This document shows positions 1 through 6,361 of a stretch of DNA of 8,992 nt, piece by piece (position 1 is the first letter of the stretch; each line of letters begins with the position of its first letter). The notes beneath the pieces are model-generated. The model ran no database searches. It had not been told where the DNA came from and was given only the letters and a program-made list of their open reading frames with translations. The stretch comes from JAAYBY01 sp964465385 (GTDB lineage: Bacteria > Bacillota > Clostridia > Saccharofermentanales > UBA5734): the NCBI GenBank assembly GCA_964465385.1, contig CAYXIM010000076.1, forward strand, positions 1 through 8,992. The letters are read 5' to 3'. Made by a program: the position numbers and the translations under genes.

Positions 1-60
1 GGTGACCCGGTTGAGGACACCGGCCCTGTTTTCGACCAGAACAGCTAAGCGATGTAACAT
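1..60 (-). CDS. ilvN: Acetolactate synthase small (regulatory) subunit, N-terminal fragment
   Basis: Only the first 20 codons are present; the gene runs off the left edge. The minus-strand reading from the ATG at 60-58 is MLHRLAVLVENRAGVLNRVT. This matches the start of the ACT domain of IlvN/IlvH (a hydrophobic strand, then the V-E-N-x-A-G-V-L-x-R-V pattern). In the family this domain binds valine and gives feedback control of acetolactate synthase, the first common step of branched-chain amino acid synthesis. A very good ribosome binding site, AGAGGAGGG, lies about 5 nt before the ATG and fixes the start. ilvB does not lie immediately upstream, because mscL and a terminator are there. So ilvN begins its own transcription unit, perhaps leading into ilvC or ilvB beyond the window (inference). 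The identification rests on a short but distinctive stretch. Confidence 0.85.
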   Translation of the reverse strand, partial: MLHRLAVLVENRAGVLNRVT

Positions 61-87
61 GAAATCCCTCCTCTGACTCTGGTTTTC

Positions 88-116
88 ACGGTAGCACGTT
101 TTGGTGAAGACGGCAA
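88..116 (-). promoter_or_regulatory. Possible promoter for ilvN
   Basis: On the minus strand, TTGCCG (116-111) and TACCGT (93-88) are separated by 17 nt, and a TG lies one base before the -10 (extended -10). Each hexamer matches the sigma-A consensus only in part. A promoter is expected here because a terminator ends the upstream mscL transcript at about position 150 and ilvN starts at 60. No T-box or leader peptide fits in the roughly 25 nt between this -10 and the ribosome binding site. Confidence 0.3.
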
Positions 117-148
117 CCAGATCAAAGGCCTGGTCCAAAATCGATTAG

Positions 149-200
149 AAAAAAGAAACAAAGGTGCTGCCGCCCGGCCCTGCCTGGCGGCAGGGCCGGG
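149..200 (-). terminator. Rho-independent terminator of the P-loop gene/mscL unit
   Basis: A perfect 12-bp GC-rich inverted repeat (173-184 with 189-200, loop TGGC) lies 11 nt beyond the mscL stop codon. Read on the minus strand, it is followed by a T-rich tract (162-149, with six consecutive T at 154-149). The T tract begins about 10 nt after the base of the 12-bp stem, which is far for a classical terminator. A second, competing 8-bp stem (167-174 with 186-193, loop of 11 nt) ends only 4 nt before the T tract and may be the form that actually terminates. Its position between two minus-strand genes supports the call. Confidence 0.7.
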
Positions 201-211
201 GACAGGGCCCA

Positions 212-619
212 TCAGGCGTCTTTTTCTTTGAGCAGGTCCCGGATTTCTTCCAGCAAGAGGACGTCGTCGGGCTTGGCCGCCGGCTCCTCCACCTCTTCCT
301 TTTTGAAGCGGTTCATGCCCCGGATCAGGAAGAAAAGGAAGAGGGCGATGATGAAAAAGGTGACAATGGTCTGGATCAGCGTGCCGTAGCCGATGGCGGC
401 TTCCGGCTTGATGACCTCACCGTTCTCAACGATGGCCTTGGACAGGACAATCTTGAGGTCCGAAAAATTGATGTCGGCGACCAGCACGCCAACGATGGGC
501 ATGAAGATGTGGTCGACCAGGCTGTTGACAATGGCTGTGAAAGCGCCGCCGATGACCACACCAATGGCCAGGTCCATCACGTTTCCTTGCATCATGAATT
601 TTTTAAAATCTGACAACAT
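212..619 (-). CDS. mscL: Large-conductance mechanosensitive channel MscL
   Basis: This encodes a 135-residue inner-membrane channel that opens under membrane tension and releases solutes during hypo-osmotic shock; family members form pentamers. The start contains the MscL signature: a short amphipathic N-terminal helix (residues 2-10) and then Q-G-N-V-M-D-L-A-I-G-V-V-I-G-G-A-F (11-27), which begins the pore-lining helix TM1 (about 14-45). A periplasmic loop follows (about 46-76), then TM2 (about 78-101, Y-G-T-L-I-Q to F-F-L-I-R-G). A charged cytoplasmic helix ends the protein (L-L-L-E-E-I-R-D-L-L-K-E-K, 121-133). Length is normal for the family. The ATG at 619-617 is chosen because GGAGG lies 8 nt before it; another ATG at 625-623 is only 2 nt from the ribosome binding site. 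It lies 28 nt after the P-loop gene and is probably co-transcribed with it. Confidence 0.96.
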   Translation of the reverse strand: MLSDFKKFMMQGNVMDLAIGVVIGGAFTAIVNSLVDHIFMPIVGVLVADINFSDLKIVLSKAIVENGEVIKPEAAIGYGTLIQTIVTFFIIALFLFFLIRGMNRFKKEEVEEPAAKPDDVLLLEEIRDLLKEKDA

Positions 620-647
620 ATGCATTTCCTCCCTCTGGACCGGCGGG

Positions 648-1058
648 TCAGCAGTAGCGCGTGACGGTTTCAGGCAACTGTTCCGGATCGGCACTGAGGA
701 TGATCATGACGTGCATGTTCTCCTGCTTGGCGAAGGCATTGAGCTTTTCAAGAAAGGCCCCCAAATGATCCGGGTTATCGTTGCCGGACACTTTATAGAT
801 ACTGTCGATGTACAGGTGGGTGATGTCATAGTCTTTGGCACAGATTCCCGCGATAAAGCTCAGGAGCTGGTCATAGCCGCTGACCGGGTATTCTGTGATG
901 TCGACCAGGCGGATCTGGTATTTGACCAGCCGGTCGAGCCTGCGCCCGGACTCGATGCACACCACATTGCAGCTGTCGCACATGGCATGTTGGTTGAGGT
1001 CATCAACGAGCCGGGCTGTTTTTCCAATTCCTTTTTTCCCTACAATCACTGTCACCAT
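648..1058 (-). CDS. Small P-loop NTPase of unknown function
   Basis: This is a 136-residue soluble protein with no signal peptide or membrane segment. A hydrophobic strand (M-V-T-V-I-V) leads into a clear Walker A motif, GKKGIGKT, at residues 7-14. A Walker B-like strand ends in aspartate (H-L-Y-I-D, 81-85). A later strand, V-M-I-I-L-S-A-D (117-124), sits where a sensor motif would be. The fold is therefore probably a minimal nucleotide-binding core, about the size of an adenylate-kinase or RecA-like core, without an added effector domain. The ATG at 1058-1056 has AAAGGAG 9 nt upstream; the GTG at 1064 is only 3 nt from it and is rejected. From memory, similar small ATP-binding proteins of unknown role occur in many Clostridia, but I cannot verify this. 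Being first in a two-gene unit with mscL hints at a link to membrane or osmotic stress. That is inference only. Confidence 0.85.
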   Translation of the reverse strand: MVTVIVGKKGIGKTARLVDDLNQHAMCDSCNVVCIESGRRLDRLVKYQIRLVDITEYPVSGYDQLLSFIAGICAKDYDITHLYIDSIYKVSGNDNPDHLGAFLEKLNAFAKQENMHVMIILSADPEQLPETVTRYC

Positions 1059-1093
1059 AGGCACTCACTCCTTTTTGCATCTGCTTGCCTTCT

Positions 1094-1122
1094 ATTGTAG
1101 CCTAAAGCGGCTGTGAAAAGAA
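1094..1122 (-). promoter_or_regulatory. Probable promoter for the P-loop gene/mscL unit
   Basis: On the minus strand, TACAAT (1099-1094) is a good -10 hexamer. With a 17-nt spacer the -35 is TTCTTT (1122-1117), a weak match. TTCACA nearby is closer to the consensus but too near the -10. The implied start of transcription at about 1087 gives a leader of roughly 30 nt with the ribosome binding site in it, which is a sensible arrangement. The site lies in the divergent gap about 70 nt from the rimP operon promoter. Confidence 0.45.
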
Positions 1123-1191
1123 GAGCGGGCGGCTTTTTGCCAGGGCCAGCAGGCGGGCTTTTCACGAGGTGTTTTGAAGGCGCCTGAGCGC

Positions 1192-1220
1192 TTGCATCAG
1201 GGCTTGACGCGTGCTATACT
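1192..1220 (+). promoter_or_regulatory. Sigma-A-type extended -10 promoter of the rimP-nusA-infB operon
   Basis: TTGCAT (1192-1197) and TATACT (1215-1220) are separated by exactly 17 nt, and TGC (1212-1214) directly precedes the -10, giving an extended -10 element. Both hexamers are close to the vegetative consensus. Transcription would start at about 1227, leaving a leader of about 85 nt before rimP that contains the hairpin at 1250-1274. It is the only convincing plus-strand promoter I see ahead of the large operon. Confidence 0.75.
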
Positions 1221-1249
1221 GATTTCGGAATGTTGGCCTGTGCGTAAGC

Positions 1250-1274
1250 AAAGAGTGGGGTTTGCCCACTCTTT
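1250..1274 (+). promoter_or_regulatory. Leader hairpin upstream of rimP
   Basis: A perfect 10-bp inverted repeat, AAAGAGTGGG (1250-1259) and CCCACTCTTT (1265-1274), encloses a 5-nt loop GTTTG. Outer bases AGCA (1247-1250) could also pair with TGCT (1277-1280) around a small bulge. The hairpin is in the 5' leader about 25 nt after the predicted transcription start and 39 nt before the rimP ATG. The bases after it (CTTGCTGTATG) are not a T tract, so this is not an ordinary terminator. It may be an RNA-stability, processing or protein-binding element. From memory, a stem with GAGTGGG/CCCACTC in this position occurs in other Firmicutes, which I could not check. Confidence 0.6.
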
Positions 1275-1313
1275 CTTGCTGTATGTCCCTGAAACGGTGA
1301 AAGGGTGGAGCCC

Positions 1314-1775
1314 ATGTCGAACGGCCCGAGCTGGCAACAGGACATCCGAGAGCTGGTGGAACCGCTCGTCCAGTCCCAAGGCCTGGAGCTGGTTGACGTG
1401 GAGCGGGTGACTGAAAACCAGAACAAAATCCTGCGCCTGATCGTCGACAAACGGGGCGGTGTGTCGTTGGATGACTGTACGGCTGTCAGTGAGCTGGCCG
1501 ACCCCCTGATCGACACCCTGGCCCTCAACCACGACTACTTTGAGGTTTCGTCACCGGGCATTGACCGACCGCTCAAGACCGACAGCGACCTGGCCCGTTA
1601 CCAGGGGGCCTGGGTGAAAGCCACCTGCTACAAGGCCCAGGATGGCCGGAAACGGTTTGAGGGCCGCCTGGTGGCTTTCACACCGGACACGGTCAGCCTG
1701 GAACTGGAAGACGGCACGCACAAGGCTTTGGAACGCCGTGATGTGGCCCATATCAAACGAATGATCCGATTGTGA
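1314..1775 (+). CDS. rimP: Ribosome maturation factor RimP
   Basis: The 153-residue product belongs to the RimP (YlxS/YhbC) family, cytoplasmic factors that help assemble the 30S subunit. The N-terminal alpha/beta domain spans about residues 1-87 and ends with the family signature, E-V-S-S-P-G-I-D-R-P-L (77-87). The C-terminal SH3-like beta-barrel domain follows (about 90-153). Length matches the family. I chose the ATG at 1314, which has AAAGGG 8 nt upstream. A GTG at 1305 would add three residues, but it overlaps that ribosome binding site. It is the first gene of the operon, 24 nt before nusA, the usual Firmicute order. Control is probably through the promoter and hairpin in its leader. 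Confidence 0.95.
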   Translation: MSNGPSWQQDIRELVEPLVQSQGLELVDVERVTENQNKILRLIVDKRGGVSLDDCTAVSELADPLIDTLALNHDYFEVSSPGIDRPLKTDSDLARYQGAWVKATCYKAQDGRKRFEGRLVAFTPDTVSLELEDGTHKALERRDVAHIKRMIRL

Positions 1776-1799
1776 GATCATGGAAGGAGCATCTGGGGA

Positions 1800-2993
1800 A
1801 TGAACGCTGAGTTGATTGAAGCCCTGAGATTGTTAGAAAAAGAACGCGGCATTGAAGCGGAGGTTTTGTTTGAAGCCATCGAAGAAGCGCTGGTGTCCGC
1901 CTATAAACGGGAATTTGAAGCCAAGACCACGGACAACATCCGGGCGGAAATCGACCGGGAAACCGGGGAGATGCGCGTTTACCTGACCAAGTCTGTGGTG
2001 GAGGAGGTCGAGGACGAAAACACCGAAATGTCTCTGGAAGAGGCCAAGGCCCTGTCTGAAGACTTTGAGGTGGGCGACATGATGGAGTATGAACTCCGGC
2101 CGCAGGATTTTGGCAGGCTGGCCGCCCAGACGGCCAAGAACGTCATCAACCAACGGTTAAGCAGCGCCGAACGCGAACGCATTCAAAATGAATTCAGCAA
2201 CCGCATCGGAGAAATTGCAGCCGGGGTTGTCCAGCGTAAAGACCGCCGTGAGGTGGTTGTTGACATCGGCCGGGCTGAGGCGGTTTTGCCTTACAACGAG
2301 CAGGTTCGCTCTGATGGTTACAACTTCAACCAGCGCCTGCGCTTTTTGATCCTTAAAGTGGATGAAAAAAGAGGCCGGCCCATTGTCTACATCTCCCGCA
2401 GCCACCCCAACCTGGTTCGAAAGCTTTTTGAGCAGGAGGTGCCGGAAATCGCAGCAGGTATCGTCGAGATCGTCTCCATTTCACGCGAGGCCGGGTCCCG
2501 GACCAAAATGGCCGTCCTGTCCCGTGATGAGAATGTAGACGCCGTCGGCGCCTGTGTCGGCCAACGGGGCTTTCGGGTCCAGGCTGTCATGGACGAGCTC
2601 ATGGGTGAGAAGATCGACATCATCGAATGGAACCCGGATCTGACGCAGTTTATCAGCAACAGCCTGAACCCGGCCAAAGTGGTCCGGGTGGACCTCTTTG
2701 AGGAGGAACAGGTTGCCCGGGTCATTGTACCGGACCACCAGCTGTCTCTGGCCATTGGCCGCGAGGGGCAAAATGCCCGGCTGGCCGCCCGCCTGACCGG
2801 CTGGAAAATAGACATCAAGAGTGAGTCGCAGTTCCGTGAAGCGGTTGAAGCTGAGCTCATGGCCCGTTTCACCCAGGCGGCCGAAGAAACCGCCGAGGCC
2901 TTTGAAGAGGAAGAAGAAGAGGAAGCCGCCGGCGCCCAGGAGCCGCAAGCGCTTGCTGAACAAGACGCGGATGCCGATGAGGATGCATCCTGA
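1800..2993 (+). CDS. nusA: Transcription termination/antitermination protein NusA
   Basis: This 397-residue protein binds RNA polymerase and nascent RNA and modulates pausing, termination and antitermination. The order is: N-terminal RNA-polymerase-binding domain (about 1-125), S1 domain (about 134-200, with V-V-V-D-I-G-R-A-E-A-V-L-P), KH1 with GQRG at 254-257, and KH2 with GREG at 320-323 followed by QNARLAARLTGWKIDI. The rest (about 345-397) is an acidic tail with seven consecutive Glu (369-375). It lacks the two C-terminal acidic repeat domains of the E. coli protein, so it is the Firmicute type; the tail is a little longer than I would expect. Residue 249 is Ala where D-P-V-G is usual before the KH1 loop, a mild variation. 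The ribosome binding site GGAAGGAG lies 10 nt before the ATG. rnpM follows after 15 nt. Confidence 0.97.
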   Translation: MNAELIEALRLLEKERGIEAEVLFEAIEEALVSAYKREFEAKTTDNIRAEIDRETGEMRVYLTKSVVEEVEDENTEMSLEEAKALSEDFEVGDMMEYELRPQDFGRLAAQTAKNVINQRLSSAERERIQNEFSNRIGEIAAGVVQRKDRREVVVDIGRAEAVLPYNEQVRSDGYNFNQRLRFLILKVDEKRGRPIVYISRSHPNLVRKLFEQEVPEIAAGIVEIVSISREAGSRTKMAVLSRDENVDAVGACVGQRGFRVQAVMDELMGEKIDIIEWNPDLTQFISNSLNPAKVVRVDLFEEEQVARVIVPDHQLSLAIGREGQNARLAARLTGWKIDIKSESQFREAVEAELMARFTQAAEETAEAFEEEEEEEAAGAQEPQALAEQDADADEDAS

Positions 2994-3008
2994 TGCAGGT
3001 GAAGGACC

Positions 3009-3302
3009 ATGGTGAAAGGCAAAAAACCACAGCGCATGTGCATTGCCTGCCGGACCATCAAGGGCAAGGGCGACCTGATCCGTCTGGTCATCAACCGGAC
3101 GGGCGAGGCTGCGCTTGACCCCAGCGGCAAGCTGCCGGGACGGGGGGCCTATGTCTGCCGGTCCGGTGACTGCTTCGAAACAGCCATCCGCAGCAACCGC
3201 CTGCAAAAGGAATGGAAGCGCCCCCTGGATCAGGAGACGCTCCAACGCCTGATAGACGAAAGGAAGGCCTTGCCAGATGACGGCAAAGCAAGCAACAGAT
3301 AA
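3009..3302 (+). CDS. rnpM: RNase P modulator RnpM (YlxR family)
   Basis: This 97-residue basic protein belongs to the YlxR family, nucleic-acid-binding proteins encoded between nusA and ylxQ. The Bacillus subtilis member has been reported to bind the RNase P RNA and modulate its activity (RnpM). Family features are visible: the N-terminal R-M-C-I-A-C-R segment (9-15), then G-D-L-I-R-L-V (21-27), and the conserved loop G-R-G-A-Y-V-C (44-50) in a positively charged surface. Four cysteines (11, 14, 50, 55) form two pairs that could bind a metal ion, though I cannot show that they do. The ATG at 3009 follows the purine-rich stretch AGGTGAAGG. The 3' end overlaps the start of ylxQ by 26 nt, which suggests coupled translation. 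Confidence 0.92.
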   Translation: MVKGKKPQRMCIACRTIKGKGDLIRLVINRTGEAALDPSGKLPGRGAYVCRSGDCFETAIRSNRLQKEWKRPLDQETLQRLIDERKALPDDGKASNR

Positions 3303-3645
3303 CCAGATGCCACAAGGGGACAGCCCGTGCAGACCAGAAGAGGTCTACCGGCTGCTGGGCCTGGCCAAACGGGCCGGCCGCCTCTTGTGCGGCACGGAAG
3401 CGGTCTTCAAGGCCCTGAGGCAAAGGCAGGCCCGCCTGGTGATTGTGGCCGCGGATGCTGCCGAACGCACCGGTCGCAACCTGCAGCAGCAGGCGGCAGA
3501 CGGGCGGGTGCCTGTGGCCGTTTTTGGTGAGATGGAAAAAATCGGACAGTGGACCGGGTCAACCCAGCATGCACTGGTTGCTGTGTTGGACACACATTTT
3601 GCCAGTCGGTTGCTGACGCTGATTCACGCATGCCCGGCAGGTTGA
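3277..3645 (+). CDS. ylxQ: L7Ae-family RNA-binding protein YlxQ
   Basis: The 122-residue product has one L7Ae/L30e/S12e/Gadd45 domain (about 22-115), recognised by Y-R-L-L-G-L-A-K-R-A-G-R-L (24-36) and the strand-turn R-L-V-I-V-A-A-D-A-A-E-R-T (53-65). Family members bind kink-turn RNAs; the exact role of YlxQ in bacteria is not settled. The first 20 residues are extra compared with the domain and look unstructured. The ATG at 3277 is preferred because AGGAAGG lies 9 nt upstream, inside rnpM. The in-frame ATG at 3307 would remove ten residues but has no ribosome binding site. The start lies within rnpM, so translation is probably coupled. A 56-nt gap containing a hairpin separates it from infB. 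Confidence 0.9.
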   Translation: MTAKQATDNQMPQGDSPCRPEEVYRLLGLAKRAGRLLCGTEAVFKALRQRQARLVIVAADAAERTGRNLQQQAADGRVPVAVFGEMEKIGQWTGSTQHALVAVLDTHFASRLLTLIHACPAG

Positions 3646-3658
3646 TCAGATAGATTAG

Positions 3659-3679
3659 GGTTCATCGACGGGATGAACC
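3659..3679 (+). promoter_or_regulatory. Hairpin between ylxQ and infB
   Basis: A perfect 8-bp inverted repeat, GGTTCATC (3659-3666) and GATGAACC (3672-3679), encloses the 5-nt loop GACGG. It occupies the short ylxQ-infB gap and ends 5 nt before the infB ribosome binding site (GGAGG, 3685-3689). There is no T tract, so it is not a normal terminator. It may be a processing or stability element, or may influence infB translation. No function can be assigned from the sequence. Confidence 0.5.
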
Positions 3680-3701
3680 GGAGTGGAGGAACAGGATCAC
3701 T

Positions 3702-6357
3702 ATGGTGAAAAGAGAAGAATCCGGGTCTGGTTTGAGAGCAGGCTTCGTTCATGAAGACGGGTTGGTCAAACAACCGGTCAAAAAAGAGCAAGCGGAGCCC
3801 AAACCGGAAACACCCCAGAAAAAGACGCCAGAGGCGGCCGAAAAGAAACGCCCGGCACCCGACAAGCGGAAGGGGCCCACGCTGACCATGCGCGGGGTTT
3901 CCGGCAAGAAAATCACGGGTGTGGTTAAGGTTGTCAAAAAAGCGTCCAAACCGGTTGAGCCTGAACCTGTTGAGGAAACAAAAACGGATGTTGTCGCACC
4001 GGTAGCCGTTGCGGACCTGGTGGCCGACGCGGCCCCTGACCTGCCGGAGGCCGCCCCTGCGGCAACACCTCTGGAAGCGGCGGCCGAAACCGTGGTTGAA
4101 ACGCCGGCCAAGGAAGTTGAAGTACCCCAGGCACCTGACCAGGAAGCGGTGGCCGCCAAGGCCGCCCCTGTTGGGCCCATCCAAACAGCGGACGGTGAGA
4201 GCATGAGTGTTCGCCCGCCGCGCGGCCCGCAAAGCGGTGCTTACCTGAAACAACCGACGGCTGCGGCCCGACCCGGCCAGCCGTCACCTGCCCCTGTTGT
4301 TGCGCCACGCCCGGCCCAGCCGGTCGCCAGCGACGGGGCCGACCGGCCTGCCGATCGGACAAGCCGCCGGCCGGAGCGCCGGGATGTCAAACCGGTGGCG
4401 CCGCGTTCCGATGCGTTCAGGGACAAACACCAGTCGCTTCGAAAACACGCCCAGGCCATTTCCGGCAAGCCGGTTCAAGAAGCCCTGTCAGATGAAGTTA
4501 TTCTGGACACCCTCTACAAGGGCCCATCCAGGCGTGGCCGCCCACGCCGTGGCCGCCAGAGCAGGCGCCATCAGAGCAGCCAGCCGGTGGTCCGCGCTGT
4601 CTTGACCCATGTTAAGCTGCCGGAGGCGTTGACGGTCAAGGAGTTTGCCGAAGCCATCAAAAAAACCACGGCAGAGGTCATCAAAAAGCTCATGCAGATG
4701 GGGGTCATGGCCACGGTCAACCAGGAAATCGACTTCGATACAGCCAGCCTGCTTGCTGCTGAGTTTAAAATCACAGCAGAAAAAGTGGTTGAAGTGTCCG
4801 AGGAAGACATCCTCTTCGATGACAGTGAAGACAAGGAAGAGGACCTCAAGCCGCGTCCGCCGGTGGTCGTGGTTATGGGCCACGTTGACCACGGTAAAAC
4901 AAGCATTTTGGACCGCATCCGCCAGACGACCATTGCGGATGGCGAAGTGGGCGGTATCACCCAGCACATTGGTGCATACACGGTCACGGTCCGGGGCCGC
5001 CAGATCACCTTTCTGGACACCCCCGGCCATGAGGCCTTCACCACCATGCGCGCCCGCGGTGCCCAGGTGACTGACCTGGCTATCCTGGTGGTTGCCGCAG
5101 ATGACGGGGTCATGCCTCAAACCATTGAGGCCATCAACCACGCCACGGCAGCTGGCACGCAGATCATCGTGGCCATCAACAAGATCGACCTGCCCGGGGT
5201 CCAGCTGGATCGCATCAAACAGGAGCTGTCGGTGCACAACCTGATTGCCGAAGACTGGGGCGGATCAACCGTCATGGTCCCTGTTTCAGCCAAAACAGGC
5301 GAAGGCATGGACGACCTGCTGGAGATGGTGCTGCTGACCGCCGACCTGCTTGAACTCAAGGCTGCACCTGATAAACAAGCCAAGGGAACGGTCGTTGAAG
5401 CCAAGCTGGACAAGAGCCGGGGGGCTGTGGCCACCTTGCTGGTCCAGCGCGGCACCCTGCGCACCGGAGACACCCTGGTGACCGGATCGCTGGTGGGCCG
5501 GGTTCGTGCCATGGCCGATGACCGGGGTAAACCCGTCCAGGAAGCTGGTCCGTCCATCCCGGTTGAAGTGCTGGGCCTGCCGGATGTGCCGGAGGCCGGG
5601 GAGCTCTTCTACGCCGTCACCGACGAAAAAGTCGCCCGTGCCCTGGTTGAAAAGCGGCGGACACAGCAGCGGGAAGAGCAGCTTAAGGCCAGCTCGCGCA
5701 TGTCTTTGGAGTCCTTGTTCAGCCAGATGGAGGCCGGAGAGGTCAAAGACCTTAACATCATCGTCAAAGCAGACGTCCAGGGCAGTGTCGAAGCTGTTCG
5801 GCAGTCTTTGGAAAAACTGTCTGGTGAGGAAGTCCGGGTGCAGGTTATCCACGGCGCGGTTGGTGCCATCACCGAAACCGATGTGCGCCTGGCCGAAGTG
5901 TCCAACGCCATTGTCATCGGCTTTAACGTACGCCCTGCTGCCAATGTGGCAGAGCTGGCCAAGGAAGTCGGCGTCGACATGCGCATGTACCGGATCATCT
6001 ACAAGGCCATCGAAGACATCGAAGCGGCCATGAAGGGCATGCTGGCACCGACCTTCAAGGAAGTGATTTTGGGCCACGCCGAAGTTCGCCAGGTCTTCAA
6101 GGTCAGCGGTGTGGGCACTGTTGCCGGCTGTTATGTGACCGATGGTTTTGTCACCAGAAAGAACAAAATCCGTGTTNNNNNNNNNNNNNGACGGCGTGGT
6201 GGTTCACGAGGGTAAACTGGCGTCCCTGCGGCGCTTTAAAGACGATGTCCGGGAGGTCGGCACCAACTACGAGTGCGGCATCGGCATCGAGCGGTTTAAT
6301 GACATTAAAGAGCATGACGTGATTGAAGCCTTCGTCATGGAAGAAGAGGGGAGCTGA
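3702..6357 (+). CDS. infB: Translation initiation factor IF-2 (interrupted by an N run)
   Basis: IF2 is the GTPase that brings initiator fMet-tRNA to the 30S subunit and promotes subunit joining. The expected product is about 882 residues. Residues 1-300 form a long low-complexity region rich in Lys, Ala, Pro and Glu, with an Arg-rich cluster (277-289). An IF2_N domain follows (about 310-358). The GTPase domain carries all G motifs: GHVDHGKT (393-400), G-G-I-T-Q-H (G2), DTPGH (439-443), NKID (493-496) and SAK (529-531). Domains II, III and IV follow, ending E-C-G-I-G-I-E-R-F-N-D-I-K and M-E-E-E-G-S. A run of 13 N at 6177-6189 breaks the frame: upstream coding ends I-R-V, downstream coding resumes D-G-V-V-V-H-E-G one frame off. 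This is a gap-length artefact, not a true frameshift. GGAGG lies 12 nt before the ATG, and rbfA starts 4 nt after the stop. Confidence 0.95.
6177..6189. other. Undetermined bases (13 N) inside infB
   Basis: Thirteen N interrupt infB near its C-terminal domain. The flanks are I-R-V before and D-G-V-V-V-H-E-G after. Known IF2 proteins read I-R-V-L-R-D or close variants here, so about two codons (6 nt) are expected in place of 13. The stated length is therefore probably not the true length, as is common for scaffold joins or masked uncertain bases. Confidence 0.95.
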
Positions 6358-6361
6358 TTGG

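Noticed and set aside
1..48. Plus-strand open reading (GDPVEDTGPVFDQNS then stop) that looks like the tail of a protein
   Set aside because: The opposite strand gives a clear IlvN start with an excellent ribosome binding site, which explains this stretch better.
164..1100. Plus-strand open frames across mscL and the P-loop gene
   Set aside because: They are antisense shadows. The minus-strand readings have family signatures and ribosome binding sites, and the plus-strand products have none.
1204..1209. TTGACG as the -35 of the rimP promoter
   Set aside because: It is only 5 nt from TATACT, and no -10 lies 17 nt downstream. TTGCAT at 1192-1197 has the right spacing.
1305..1313. GTG start for rimP, three codons upstream of the ATG
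   Set aside because: The GTG overlaps the purine-rich ribosome binding site of the ATG at 1314 and has no good site of its own.
1174..1410. Open frame of 78 codons upstream of and overlapping rimP
   Set aside because: It crosses the promoter and leader hairpin, has no ribosome binding site or family resemblance, and runs into rimP in another frame.
2900..2930. GAA/GAG-rich stretch at the end of nusA as a possible tandem repeat
   Set aside because: It encodes the poly-Glu part of an acidic tail, which is common in NusA proteins. The repeat is too short and irregular to call separately.
4531..4557. Small palindrome and 10-nt direct repeat (CGTGGCCGCC at 4533 and 4548) in infB
   Set aside because: It encodes the Arg/Gly/Pro cluster of IF2, and repeated codons explain it. 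There is no sign of a mobile or regulatory element.
6142..6357. Separate small gene starting at 6142 after the end of infB
   Set aside because: Its residues after the N run are the C-terminus of IF2 domain IV. The apparent separate gene arises only from the wrong gap length.
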